From positions 1 to 42,825 of IMG/VR virus record IMGVR_UViG_3300006030_000042: a DNA stretch of 42,825 nucleotides; one strand, written 5' to 3'. The position numbers and the translations under genes are program-made. Every line of letters begins with the position of its first letter. The first letter of the stretch is position 1. The notes beneath the pieces were generated by a model, which was given only the letters and a program-made list of their open reading frames with translations, was not told the DNA's origin and searched no databases. This stretch comes from a virus. Below are positions 1-7,978 of this stretch, piece after piece.

Positions 1-2009
1 AGGAACAGGTGGCACCCCTGCTGGCGATCGTCCCAAGCCATCCGCACGACCGTCGTGGAGAGGTCAATATCGGCGAGCCGTTCCTCGATCGGCTGGCTGA
101 TGCGTTCCGGTGCCCCACCAGGGGCCATGCGATAGACCCCGCCGCGGCTTCCGAAGAAGTACACCGCGCCAGTGGGGTCCTTGCAGTACGGTCGGCCCCA
201 GGCCATGCCGATCGTGTCGGAGACGCGGTCGATCTGCCCGCCTGCCATCGGGTCTCCGCGCATGACCCAGATGCTGTGGTCGCACCCAAAGATGAGAAGG
301 TCATCCGAGTACGGGATCAGGCAGTTGATCAAATCGCCAACGAGTCCGGCCTCGGCGTTGTTGCCAGCGACAGCTTGCGTTGCGACGGTCGGCGACGGAG
401 CGTAGTCCCAGTTGCGTGGGTTGTCGACGGCAGACATGAACCAGTTCTGCGGGTCGCCTCGGAGTCCGGACAAAACTGTCCTGCCCCGCCAGGTGCAGAT
501 GAGCCGGCACGTCTCGTACAAAGTGTCGATCGGCAATGAGCCGTTCGACGCGGTCCATGACTCCATGGCTCGGTTGACGGTATTGAACCGCTTGTACTGA
601 GTGCCGTCGACGAAGTAGACATAAAGCCCATTGACGTCCGAGAACACCACGCTGGCAGAAGATGACATGGCCACGGTGCCATTGGTCACCGTCCCGAGCG
701 TGGAGTTTGAGAACGTCGCGACAGTCCCGCCCGCAGTCACCAGCCCGATCACACTCCGCGTTGACGACATGCGGTTCGACGTGCTGTACGTGTTGGTGTT
801 CGTTGAAGCAACGGCAACCTTCGAGGAGGCTGTGACGTTCTGCGTCCAAAGAATCGTGCGGTTCGCCCCGAATCTCTGATACCCGTTGTCCCCGCCAACA
901 AAGCACCCGTTCGACCCATCGGCTGCGATAGAGACCGGATTGGCAAGCGTCGAATTGGATGTGCGAGTGGTGTTGCCAGTGGACGGGTCGATGTCTCGCA
1001 GAACGCCTGCGCTAGTGATCGCTAGCAGCGAGGCACCACTCAGGTCATAGCTGAGGCTGGTGTAGACGGCGTTGACCTGCCACACCGCAACTCCTGACGA
1101 GTTGACCTTGGCCAGCGTGTCTCGCGAGGCGTTGGCAGAATCCCCGGTGATATAGAAGTTCCCGCTGTCGTCAGCGCACAACGCCTCCGTGGTGGTAGTA
1201 GCCCCGATCCCAAACGTGCAGTTGTTGACGCCAACCCCAGTGGACAGCGTGATCTGCTGCAGGTTACTTCCGTTGTTGGCGATACCAAGGACGCCGTTCG
1301 TAATTGCGATGAGCTTGTACGGCCTCAGCGTTACGCCGGTCGACACTTGCGGAATCTTAAGCTGTGTTGGGCTCTGGAGCCAGGCACCGGCATCAACGAG
1401 CGATCCGTTGTTTTTGTAGAACCGATAGATGGACCCATTTGCGGAGCCATTCGCCGTATAGACGAACAGCTGCGTTGCATTGGAATCCATCCCAAATATT
1501 TCCCAGGTGCCCGTTCCCGAGATCGTAGTGTTCGCTGCCCACCCGAGCGTGCCATTGGCCTCGACACGGATGAGCTTCATGGATCTCGTCGCGTTGACGG
1601 CGCCGGCGTATCCGACTCCATCCGTGTCCATGTGAACATTGACCGGAGCGTTGCCGAGGGACGTGGCCTGCTGGTACAGCGTCACTTGGTTCTGATCCAA
1701 CATCTGGGCGAGAGTCGCGTTGCTCCCGGTCGCCATGACGTTGCCAGGGCCGGTGAGGGACGACTTGGCGATCGTGATGGATGTGATGTCCTGAATCGAT
1801 GCGTTGCCGTTGACCTGGGTGGATGCGTACTTGCTGATTCCCGATCTGGACGAAAGCCGGCGCCGGCCTGTGCTCGCCTCGAAGGAGCGGACGTTGATCG
1901 CTCCCGCCGTGGTGCCAGCTGGCTGGTCACCATAGGCGAACTGTTCTGACAGCCCCTTGAGCGGAAGCTGCACCTTCTGCAGGTAATCGCCGGATTTCTT
2001 CTTGGCCAT
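1..2009 (-). CDS. Large tail protein, 3' end beyond the left edge
   Basis: The minus strand is open from an ATG at 2009 to the window edge: 669 complete codons with no stop, so the C-terminus is missing. Translation begins MAKKKSGDYLQKVQLPLKGL. The body is rich in Thr, Ser, Asn and Gly and looks beta-structured. The part near the edge (IWVMRGDPMAGGQIDRVSDT, then a stretch with FFGSRGGVYRM) resembles beta-propeller-like tail tube or hub proteins of short-tailed phages. It starts 6 nt after the stop of the preceding small gene, in the late operon. Being a tail structural component is inferred from position and composition; the exact role is unknown. Confidence 0.75.
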   Translation of the reverse strand, partial: MAKKKSGDYLQKVQLPLKGLSEQFAYGDQPAGTTAGAINVRSFEASTGRRRLSSRSGISKYASTQVNGNASIQDITSITIAKSSLTGPGNVMATGSNATLAQMLDQNQVTLYQQATSLGNAPVNVHMDTDGVGYAGAVNATRSMKLIRVEANGTLGWAANTTISGTGTWEIFGMDSNATQLFVYTANGSANGSIYRFYKNNGSLVDAGAWLQSPTQLKIPQVSTGVTLRPYKLIAITNGVLGIANNGSNLQQITLSTGVGVNNCTFGIGATTTTEALCADDSGNFYITGDSANASRDTLAKVNSSGVAVWQVNAVYTSLSYDLSGASLLAITSAGVLRDIDPSTGNTTRTSNSTLANPVSIAADGSNGCFVGGDNGYQRFGANRTILWTQNVTASSKVAVASTNTNTYSTSNRMSSTRSVIGLVTAGGTVATFSNSTLGTVTNGTVAMSSSASVVFSDVNGLYVYFVDGTQYKRFNTVNRAMESWTASNGSLPIDTLYETCRLICTWRGRTVLSGLRGDPQNWFMSAVDNPRNWDYAPSPTVATQAVAGNNAEAGLVGDLINCLIPYSDDLLIFGCDHSIWVMRGDPMAGGQIDRVSDTIGMAWGRPYCKDPTGAVYFFGSRGGVYRMAPGGAPERISQPIEERLADIDLSTTVVRMAWDDRQQGCHLF

Positions 2010-2014
2010 GGCTG

Positions 2015-2248
2015 TTACTCGAAGGTGATCGACGCTGCGTCAAGCTGGGCCTGCGTGGCGTTCGCTTCCTGACTCTTGCGGTCCCTCCAGCCGCGGACCA
2101 TGTTGCTGATGAAGGTTGCCAGGAACTTCTGGGCGAAAGCCTCCTTGGTCAAGCCTGACGCCACAAACGCGGCATTGTTCTGGCCAGCCACTGCGTCGTC
2201 GATGGCGGTTTTCAGGTTGTCAGACAAGTTGATCGTAATCTGAGCCAT
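2015..2248 (-). CDS. Small hypothetical protein in the tail module
   Basis: A 77-residue protein beginning MAQITINLSDNLKTAIDDAV. The ATG at 2248 is preferred over the one at 2254 because TAGGAG lies at a normal distance only from the former. The N-terminus looks like a short beta strand followed by helices, and the middle (AFAQKFLATFISNMVRGWRD) is amphipathic. It sits between a LamG-like tail protein and the large tail protein, 6 nt before the latter, so it is probably co-translated. Possible roles include a small tail connector or chaperone; no family is recognised. Confidence 0.6.
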   Translation of the reverse strand: MAQITINLSDNLKTAIDDAVAGQNNAAFVASGLTKEAFAQKFLATFISNMVRGWRDRKSQEANATQAQLDAASITFE

Positions 2249-2257
2249 TGGCATCTC

Positions 2258-3196
2258 CTACAGAGCGTACTTGGTTTGGAGGGCCGCGATCTCCGTTGAC
2301 AGGTCCGTGTCGAGATCGTCGTCCCAGTAAATGACCTCGGCGATCTGCCCACCAAACAAGCCGGTGCCATTGTAGCCGCCAAGTGTCAGCGTCAGGGCAG
2401 CCGCAATTGCCCCATGGGAGTTGTCCGTATACACTACTGCGTCCTTAATCAATTTGGTGGTCGATGCGCTGACAGTAAGGCCATAGATATGCCACGACGA
2501 ATCAAGCGACGTCGAGCCCGTATATATCGCACCGCTAACCCATGCGCCACCGATGCCCGTTTGCAACCCAAGGTAATCGCTGCTAATGCCACTCAAGTTG
2601 CTGTCATTGATCGTGAAGCCACCGTCTGGATTTGAGACGTCGTGGCATGCACAGAGCTGGTGTGCCGAGCCGGCATCATTAAATACCGTAAACTTTGCGA
2701 CCAACAAAATGGTTAGTGTTCCAGACGGCGTATAAGAACTCGCCAGATACTGCGAGCTCGCATCGTCGAATTCGACCACATCGTATCCGTTCAGCGCAGC
2801 CGACGCGACCGTTGGGGCTGTCCCTGGCGTGAAATCGTACGCCGCAATTTCGTCATCCCATGACGTTACTGAGCCACCTGACTGCTGAATGCTGGCAGGC
2901 GTAAGCTGGAATACCTTGTTTGCTGACGGCGGGTTGACAATCGTCACCGTGGGCTGGCCAGCCGTAAACGTGATCGCCGACCCGGCTACTGCCTGGTGCT
3001 TGACCGTCTCGATCGCTGGTGCCCCAGCCGTGAACGTAATCGCTGCCTGCGACGTGGTGATAGTGGTATCAATCGAGATGGCTGGCTGACCAGCCGTAAA
3101 CGTAATCTGGCTACCACCCGGGCGAAGCACCGTACCGGTATTCGCTGTCGAGTTGTCGACTCGGCGACCGATCTGGGTCCGCCTTCGAGCTCTCAC
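2258..3196 (-). CDS. Tail fibre / receptor-binding protein with LamG-like domain
   Basis: About 312 residues. The N-terminal third carries three imperfect repeats built on ITFTAGQPAI (also ITFTAGAPAI, ITFTAGQPTV), typical of beta-rich shaft segments. The C-terminal two thirds looks like a concanavalin/LamG sandwich: it includes ALNGYDVVEFDDASSQYLAS, SWHIYGLTVSAS and a terminal GGQIAEVIYWDDDL. The GTG at 3196 overlaps the upstream stop as GTGA and has GGAG before it, so it is preferred to the GTG at 3217. Such architecture fits a glycan-binding tail appendage exposed on the virion. Receptor binding is inferred. Confidence 0.65.
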   Translation of the reverse strand: MRARRRTQIGRRVDNSTANTGTVLRPGGSQITFTAGQPAISIDTTITTSQAAITFTAGAPAIETVKHQAVAGSAITFTAGQPTVTIVNPPSANKVFQLTPASIQQSGGSVTSWDDEIAAYDFTPGTAPTVASAALNGYDVVEFDDASSQYLASSYTPSGTLTILLVAKFTVFNDAGSAHQLCACHDVSNPDGGFTINDSNLSGISSDYLGLQTGIGGAWVSGAIYTGSTSLDSSWHIYGLTVSASTTKLIKDAVVYTDNSHGAIAAALTLTLGGYNGTGLFGGQIAEVIYWDDDLDTDLSTEIAALQTKYAL

Positions 3197-3633
3197 GACG
3201 CTACTCCGTTGAACCACCCATTCGAACCGTTCGGTGCGATCGTCAGGTTGCCCGCATTGACGACGACGTTGGCGTTGCCATTGGCAGCCTTTAGGTCCAG
3301 GAACGTGACCAGGCTGGACACGCCCGCGTTCGCACCGAGCTTGTAGATGACGCCTGCGTTGCAGTTGATCGTGACGTTCGACCAGACCGCGGAATTGCTC
3401 GAGAACTTCAGCAACGTCCCGGCCCCGCCGGGCTTTGAGATGGCAACGCTGCTGAGGTTTTGTCCGCCCGCCGTGTACCCAGTCCCGTTCGCTTCTCCTG
3501 CATTGATGTCGGAGAAGACGGTGTGGCTGGCGTTGAACGTGAAGTTGCCCAGTGCCAGGCGGAACGTGTCCGCGGAGGACAGCGTCCCGTTGAAAAACTT
3601 ACTGATCGCCTCGTCGTAAACTTTGTCCGCCAT
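3193..3633 (-). CDS. Small tail/structural protein
   Basis: A 146-residue protein beginning MADKVYDEAISKFFNGTLSS. The Asn/Gly/Ser/Val-rich second half (NANVVVNAGNLTIAPNGS) looks like an all-beta virion protein. The short gene lies between two other beta-rich structural genes and overlaps the start of the LamG-like gene by 4 nt, which indicates translational coupling. Phages often carry similar small proteins next to receptor-binding proteins, but I cannot assign a family. Its virion location is inferred from context. Confidence 0.65.
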   Translation of the reverse strand: MADKVYDEAISKFFNGTLSSADTFRLALGNFTFNASHTVFSDINAGEANGTGYTAGGQNLSSVAISKPGGAGTLLKFSSNSAVWSNVTINCNAGVIYKLGANAGVSSLVTFLDLKAANGNANVVVNAGNLTIAPNGSNGWFNGVAS

Positions 3634-3641
3634 GGGTCACC

Positions 3642-4169
3642 TCAATAGGTGCCAACGAGTGCGTTCCCGCTCGTGGCACCGGTCATGTCAAAGACGATCT
3701 CGATCAGCTTGAACCCGCGGTAATCGACCGCGAGGAATCCTGGGAAGTCATTCGCAGGGGAGACGACCTCGACCGAGGTCAGCGTGTTCAGGGCCGTCAG
3801 AGCGGTGATCGTGTCGCAGAACAGGTTGGTGTTGTCCACGGTCGTGCTGGCCACGCCAGGGCACGCGCTGGACAGGGTGCAGGAAACCTGGGACAGGATG
3901 ACCGGGATCCAGATGCCGGACCCGACACCTGTCCCGACTTTGGACCAGCCGATCACCCGCATGTCGAAAGTCTGGTCGTTGGACCCAACCCCGAACGGGA
4001 TGATCTTTAGGATGTTCCCCGTCTCCGCGGCGCCGTTCGCCGCGTCATAGACCCCCTCGCCCGATGGCTGGGTCGTGGTCGGGACTCGAGACGGGAAAGA
4101 AGTGTCGGTCGCGTTCGTGGAACGGACCTTGTCCATGTTGGAGACCTTGGTCTTGATCGTGATCGACAT
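3642..4169 (-). CDS. Structural protein of unknown function
   Basis: A 175-residue protein beginning MSITIKTKVSNMDKVRSTNA. It has a Thr/Pro/Ser-rich N-terminal linker and then a beta-rich core containing GNILKIIPFGVGSNDQTFDM and a C-terminal segment with FLAVDYRGFKLIEIVFDM. This pattern resembles small head or tail proteins that follow a conserved beta fold. It lies 8 nt upstream of the next structural gene and 16 nt downstream of the small secreted-protein cassette. No catalytic motif is visible, and function is inferred only from the neighbourhood. Confidence 0.65.
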   Translation of the reverse strand: MSITIKTKVSNMDKVRSTNATDTSFPSRVPTTTQPSGEGVYDAANGAAETGNILKIIPFGVGSNDQTFDMRVIGWSKVGTGVGSGIWIPVILSQVSCTLSSACPGVASTTVDNTNLFCDTITALTALNTLTSVEVVSPANDFPGFLAVDYRGFKLIEIVFDMTGATSGNALVGTY

Positions 4170-4185
4170 CGTCTCTCCCGTGCGG

Positions 4186-4482
4186 TTATCGGTGGAATCG
4201 GTTGATACTGATGCTCAGGCGAGGCTGAGCCACGAAACGCTGGGTCACCACTCGCTGGGTGAAGATCCGCTGCTGGTACACCGGAGGCGGAGCGGTCTGC
4301 TCCTCCACGATGACCCGCTGGACCCGCTGCCTCACCTGCTGCTGCGGTGGAGGGCAGTAGTCCTGGGCCTGTTCCTCCACGATGATCCGCTGGACGGCCG
4401 GGTGACCACCGGCCTCAGCGAACGAGGTGAACGCGATCGCGGCGAGAAGTGGCAAAATTTTGCCACATTTATGCAATTTCAT
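4186..4482 (-). CDS. Small secreted Gln/Val-rich protein
   Basis: A 98-residue protein with an apparent Sec signal peptide (MKLHKCGKILPLLAAIAFTS, cleavage probably after AEA). The mature part repeats a motif: VQRIIVEEQAQ, then VQRVIVEEQTAPPP, then IFTQRVVTQRFV. It would be exported to the periplasm or envelope. A copy of the dispersed palindrome (4449-4466) lies inside the signal-peptide codons and supplies the residues around CGKILP. GGAGG lies just upstream of the ATG. It is the last gene of a run of short proteins with coupled starts. The role is unknown; it may be a moron changing the host surface. Confidence 0.6.
   Translation of the reverse strand: MKLHKCGKILPLLAAIAFTSFAEAGGHPAVQRIIVEEQAQDYCPPPQQQVRQRVQRVIVEEQTAPPPVYQQRIFTQRVVTQRFVAQPRLSISINRFHR
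4449..4466 (-). repeat. Dispersed palindrome, copy 1
   Basis: Perfect 18-bp palindrome GTGGCAAAATTTTGCCAC. Its directional flank (YYNTASG-type) reads on the minus strand as TTCTCGC. It lies inside the 5' end of the small secreted-protein gene and close to the stop of the 35-residue ORF, so it is read as protein. See the finding on the seven-copy element. Confidence 0.9.
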
Positions 4483-4576
4483 GTACGACCTCCACTGACG
4501 TTGGCTTTGGTGGAGGTGGACCAGGATCAGGGTCCACCGTTGACATCCACCAAAACATGATCGCTAATTGTACCAT
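4469..4576 (-). CDS. 35-residue proline-rich peptide
   Basis: A short ORF beginning MVQLAIMFWWMSTVDPDPGP and followed by a Pro-rich stretch (PPPPKPTSVEVV). Its ATG overlaps the upstream stop as TGATG, and its end overlaps the ATG of the next gene, so it fills the gap between two secreted-protein genes exactly. The hydrophobic, Trp-rich N-terminus could be a membrane anchor. Coding is supported by the tight coupling on both sides, but at this length it is uncertain. Confidence 0.4.
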   Translation of the reverse strand: MVQLAIMFWWMSTVDPDPGPPPPKPTSVEVVHEIA

Positions 4577-4902
4577 CACTTTGCCTTCAACTTGCTGACC
4601 GCCTCGGCGAGGATCGCCAGGGCCTTCGTCTGCTCGGTTACCGCCGCACGCAACTCCTTCATCTCGTCCGTCGCCTGCACCTGGGCCTGCGTCGGCGGGG
4701 CTTGGTAGCCGTAGCCTGCGATCGGGTAAAACGCCACGAGCGGATACGGGTACGGCGCCTGGTAGGCGTGCCCGTAATTGTGCCCGTGCCCGTAGTTGAG
4801 CACCTGCTGCGCGGGCGGGTGGTACGTCGCTGCCGGGATGTGGCAGTGCTGAGCGTGAGCGGAACCTGCAACGAGCAGAGCCGCGAGTGCGAGTCGTTTC
4901 AT
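4576..4902 (-). CDS. Small secreted His/Tyr-rich protein
   Basis: A 108-residue protein with a clear signal peptide (MKRLALAALLVAGSAHAQ). The mature N-terminal half is rich in His, Tyr, Pro and Gly (YGHGHNYGHAYQAPYPYP), and the C-terminal part (DEMKELRAAVTEQTKALAIL) is a predicted coiled coil. AAAGGAG precedes the ATG, which overlaps the upstream stop as ATGA. It would be exported, and the His-rich segment could bind metal. Similar low-complexity exported proteins are common in planctomycetes (general knowledge, not searched). Function is unknown. Confidence 0.65.
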   Translation of the reverse strand: MKRLALAALLVAGSAHAQHCHIPAATYHPPAQQVLNYGHGHNYGHAYQAPYPYPLVAFYPIAGYGYQAPPTQAQVQATDEMKELRAAVTEQTKALAILAEAVSKLKAK

Positions 4903-5132
4903 GCTTTCTCCTTTGTCCAGTCTTCACACAGCGGACTGCCCATGCAGCATGGCGGACGGTAGTGCTGCGAAATCCCACGCCCGCTGCATTGATCAACATG
5001 GAACCACATATTCGTCCGCGTCAGGTCGTTCCACCACAATTCCCAATGCCCACCACGCCAGCGACGGAACCACTGGAAACGATCCAGCAGCCAGTAGCAC
5101 CACCAGGGCAACTCGTATTTCTTCCACGCCAT
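4899..5132 (-). CDS. Tryptophan-rich small protein
   Basis: A 77-residue protein beginning MAWKKYELPWWCYWLLDRFQ. The N-terminal half is exceptionally rich in Trp, Arg and Tyr and looks membrane-interfacial; the C-terminal half has four Cys residues, with CC and C-x4-C spacing (PPCCMGSPLCEDW). The ATG at 5132 overlaps the cytochrome stop as TAATG and has GGAGGGGGAA about 10 nt upstream. Its end overlaps the next ATG. It may be a small peripheral membrane or disulfide-linked protein; no family is recognised. Confidence 0.55.
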   Translation of the reverse strand: MAWKKYELPWWCYWLLDRFQWFRRWRGGHWELWWNDLTRTNMWFHVDQCSGRGISQHYRPPCCMGSPLCEDWTKEKA

Positions 5133-6532
5133 TACTTTCGATTCCCCCTCCACGCGATCACAGCCAGGGGATACACTTCCTCCCAGCTGCTGATCGAGAT
5201 TTTGTCCCCGTTGAGCAGCCCGGTCAGCACCGTATCCAGAGCCCCGTATCGCGGGTCAATCTGGATCACTCGGCCTGGCCTCGGGAGTTGGGCGTCGAAC
5301 GCTCGCCGCAACTCCTCGGGCGTCGTGCCGACACTCTTTGCCGCCCATGCCAAGTCGACCTCAGCGTCTCGATAACGCTCCCAGTAGGCCGCGTAGTATT
5401 CGGCGTACTTCTTGGCGTCCAGCCCAGTCGCCTCTTCAACCGCATCACGAAACCGTCGTCGATCATTCTCAAGAAACCGATCGAGGTTGCGGCTGTATTC
5501 CTCGCGGAACTGCTCCTGTTTCGCGTAGTCGAGCGACGCGATGTCGAGGCCATTGTGACCACCCCTGAAGTTCCGGCGAAAGAACCCGTGCAGGTCGCGG
5601 AGCCCGGCGTTAGTGTGGCAGCGAAGGCACCCCATGTTCGGGTGAACCTGCTTGTCGGTGCTCTTGCTCCGTGTGTCCCCCGCGATAAAGTTTGGCGCCA
5701 CATCCTGAAGCTTGTCGCCAGCGTCTGCCGCGAACGTCGCCCAGAATCCGTTGGGTAAGTGGCCGAACCCTTCAGTCGCGTCCTTCTGTTTTTCGAGGTC
5801 CTCGCCGATGATGCGGAGCGGGTTCTTCAACCCCTTCGCGACCTTGAAATCAATCGAAACCCAGTACCCGCCACCGAGGGTATTTTTCCTGACGATCCCA
5901 CGAGGCCCCTCGACAGTCACCTCCGAGATCGCAATCGCCTCGCGCTGGATCTGCCCGAAGTCCTTGGCCAGCTTCCGGTCGAATCCGATCAGCTTCTCGA
6001 AGTCGGCGACCGTCTTGATTTCGAGGAAATCGTAGTAGCCCGCCACTCGCCCCTGCTGGATCGCCGTCTGATTGAAAAACCACTCGGCCGTCAGGATTGG
6101 CGTGTTGCTCCTGGTGTAATAGACCAGGTACTCCATCGCATTCACGCCGTCCTTCGAGTCGATCAGCAGGGGATTGTGGGTTCTCTCCTTCTTTCCCTTG
6201 ATGTCCACATCCCAGTGGGCGTACGGGTCGACACCCGCCAGGCGCTCGTACACTGCCGGGTTGATCCTGTAGTCGCTCAAGTACACCCGGTACAGCTGCT
6301 TCTCGATGAGCACCGGCTTGCGAATAATCGGCGACCTGGACAGGTGCTGCATGTGCCCCGAGATCACCGCCTGCTCGTGCTCGTACTCGCCACGGATCAG
6401 GTAGCGGGTCTGGGCCTTGAGGTGATCGGGCACCGCATGCGACAAGTCCCTCCACGCAATCAGGGCGTGCTCTGGCCTGATCGCCGTCTGCCCGACAGCC
6501 GCCACCCCCAGGAGCAATACCAGCGACACCAC
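5132..6532 (-). CDS. Putative exported single-heme c-type cytochrome
   Basis: A 466-residue protein with an N-terminal hydrophobic signal segment (VSLVLLLGVAAVGQTA) and one heme-c attachment motif, CLRCH, at residues 302-306, preceded by KQVHPNMG. The motif and export signal mean it could receive covalent heme outside the cytoplasm if the host has c-type maturation. The remaining sequence (YYDFLEIKTVADFEKLIGFD, and a charged helical C-terminus) has no fold I recognise. The start is GTG at 6532, 12 nt after the upstream stop, with a weak ribosome site. A cytochrome inside a phage late operon is unusual. It could act in host respiration during infection or be a captured host gene. Confidence 0.65.
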   Translation of the reverse strand: MVSLVLLLGVAAVGQTAIRPEHALIAWRDLSHAVPDHLKAQTRYLIRGEYEHEQAVISGHMQHLSRSPIIRKPVLIEKQLYRVYLSDYRINPAVYERLAGVDPYAHWDVDIKGKKERTHNPLLIDSKDGVNAMEYLVYYTRSNTPILTAEWFFNQTAIQQGRVAGYYDFLEIKTVADFEKLIGFDRKLAKDFGQIQREAIAISEVTVEGPRGIVRKNTLGGGYWVSIDFKVAKGLKNPLRIIGEDLEKQKDATEGFGHLPNGFWATFAADAGDKLQDVAPNFIAGDTRSKSTDKQVHPNMGCLRCHTNAGLRDLHGFFRRNFRGGHNGLDIASLDYAKQEQFREEYSRNLDRFLENDRRRFRDAVEEATGLDAKKYAEYYAAYWERYRDAEVDLAWAAKSVGTTPEELRRAFDAQLPRPGRVIQIDPRYGALDTVLTGLLNGDKISISSWEEVYPLAVIAWRGNRK

Positions 6533-6544
6533 ACGCTCGCCTCG

Positions 6545-6991
6545 CTATCGCAGTGGGGACTCGTACGGGACAACCAGGATCGTCTCGAAGAAGTTCGCCC
6601 CTTGGATTTTCCCGTCGTCACCTCGGGATACTGTCGCGAACCATCCCCACCTGCCGTTAAGTTGCCCTTCGTCGAAACGGTAAACGCCCAGGGCGTACGC
6701 CTCGCTGCCGTCGTCCTTCTGGTTCTTCCACAGCAGGTGTATTTCGCCATTGCGCTGAATCGTCCCAGACGCCGTCCATCCCTTGTCTCCATTGATGGTG
6801 ATCGCGTCTTGGACAACCTGTAGCTCGCCCCAATGCGTCATCCCGCTTTGCAGCTTTACTGGCTCGAACCCGCGAGCCGGAACTCCGCGGATGGCGACGA
6901 CGATCACCAACGCAGCGAGGACCGTCGCCCCCACCACGGCACCAGCGAGGAACACCGCCGCGCACCCAAGATCATGGCAGAATCGTCTCAT
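6545..6991 (-). CDS. Single-pass membrane protein with C-terminal beta domain
   Basis: A 148-residue protein beginning MRRFCHDLGCAAVFLAGAVV. One long transmembrane helix runs through AAVFLAGAVVGATVLAALVI. It is followed by a domain with alternating strands (GELQVVQDAITINGDKGWTA, GEIHLLWKNQKDDGS). The ATG at 6991 overlaps the preceding gene by 20 nt. The position between the lysis genes and the cytochrome suggests a membrane-anchored accessory (spanin-like or moron) protein, but it has no lipobox and no typical spanin pattern. Function is unknown. Confidence 0.6.
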   Translation of the reverse strand: MRRFCHDLGCAAVFLAGAVVGATVLAALVIVVAIRGVPARGFEPVKLQSGMTHWGELQVVQDAITINGDKGWTASGTIQRNGEIHLLWKNQKDDGSEAYALGVYRFDEGQLNGRWGWFATVSRGDDGKIQGANFFETILVVPYESPLR

Positions 6992-7220
6992 AGGAAAACC
7001 ACTCCGTGCCCATTTGGATCGGCGGCTCGAAGAATGTTTCGAGGTCCACGCTTTCCGAAAGGTCCCACCCGACGAACTCAGGCCGACGTTCAGCCCACAT
7101 GGGCCAGAAACATGCCCCGCATCGGATCTCGGCGTCGCTGGCCGAGTCGTCGTCCTCGCACTCAACACGGACGATTCTCGGTTCACCGTTGATCGGCCAG
7201 ATCCTGACGGTGGCGATCAT
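6972..7220 (-). CDS. Small hypothetical protein after the matrixin gene
   Basis: An 82-residue acidic protein beginning MIATVRIWPINGEPRIVRVE. A CGACFWPMW segment supplies two Cys residues. The ATG at 7220 is 2 nt past the matrixin stop, which suggests coupled translation with the lysis-type genes. No signal peptide or transmembrane helix is seen. It might be an intracellular inhibitor or partner of the matrixin, but that is only suggested by position. Confidence 0.55.
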   Translation of the reverse strand: MIATVRIWPINGEPRIVRVECEDDDSASDAEIRCGACFWPMWAERRPEFVGWDLSESVDLETFFEPPIQMGTEWFSYETILP

Positions 7221-7222
7221 AG

Positions 7223-7978
7223 CTACACCTTGGTGATTTTGATCCCTGACCCCTCGATCATGTACCTCTCGACTGCTGGGGCCGGCGGCGAAGGCGGAGG
7301 ACGATCGACGATCGGTGGACCGTATCTCGCCCTGGCCTCGGCAATGTCCCCGGGCTGTGGCCCCCGAATCCGCACGTCGTACGTCGGTTGCAACAAGTTC
7401 CCCGACGCAATGTGCGGGATGCCGATGAAATGCCCGAGCTCGTGGCACGCCACCCTGGCGAGGTCAATCTGGGCATTCGCCGGCCGATCTGAGACGACCC
7501 ACCGCTCCGTCGAATCGTACTGCTGCGTCTTCCGCCCGTCACGACCATTCGCCAACTCGCTCTGTGCGAGAACGCCCATCGCGCCATCAATGGGCGAGCA
7601 TGAAATCAAGCACCTGGATCTCGCCTCTGGGGGAAACCCAGTCTCGCAGTACTTGAAACGCACACCGCACACCGCTTCCCATTGCTGCGTCGCCCAGGTA
7701 ATCGCCTCCTTGGCTTTCTCCGTCCCGATCGATGCGGGCCACTCGTTCGCAAACCCCCAGTAGATGTGCGGATCCGGCCAGCGATTCGCCTCCATCTCGG
7801 AGGAGATCGCCATCACATCAGGGCAGCCACAGAATCGAGGTGCGTTCAAGGAGCGGATGGTGGGCGTATCCAGTTCGCCCGTCACCTCGAGACCGTGGAA
7901 CTCCTGGTACGCACGGATGGCCGCGGCGATCCCCTTGGCGATACTGAACCCAAGTCTGGCAAGACGCTCCAGTTCCAT
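7223..7978 (-). CDS. Matrixin-type zinc metalloprotease with peptidoglycan-binding prodomain
   Basis: 251 residues with the domain order of matrix metalloproteinases. A PGBD-like N-terminal helical domain occupies residues 12-45 (AIRAYQEFHGLEVTGELDTP). A cysteine-switch-like motif PRFCGCPDV follows at 47-55 (classical form PRCGxPDV, here with an inserted Phe). The catalytic motif HELGHFIGIPH at 179-189 carries the three zinc His and the catalytic Glu. The Met-turn region reads GNLLQPTY, with Leu where Met is usual. The C-terminus is Pro-rich. There is no signal peptide. The ATG overlaps the holin stop (TGATG) and has GAGGGG upstream. By position it is the likely lysis enzyme, cutting protein rather than peptidoglycan. 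Confidence 0.8.
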   Translation of the reverse strand: MELERLARLGFSIAKGIAAAIRAYQEFHGLEVTGELDTPTIRSLNAPRFCGCPDVMAISSEMEANRWPDPHIYWGFANEWPASIGTEKAKEAITWATQQWEAVCGVRFKYCETGFPPEARSRCLISCSPIDGAMGVLAQSELANGRDGRKTQQYDSTERWVVSDRPANAQIDLARVACHELGHFIGIPHIASGNLLQPTYDVRIRGPQPGDIAEARARYGPPIVDRPPPSPPAPAVERYMIEGSGIKITKV

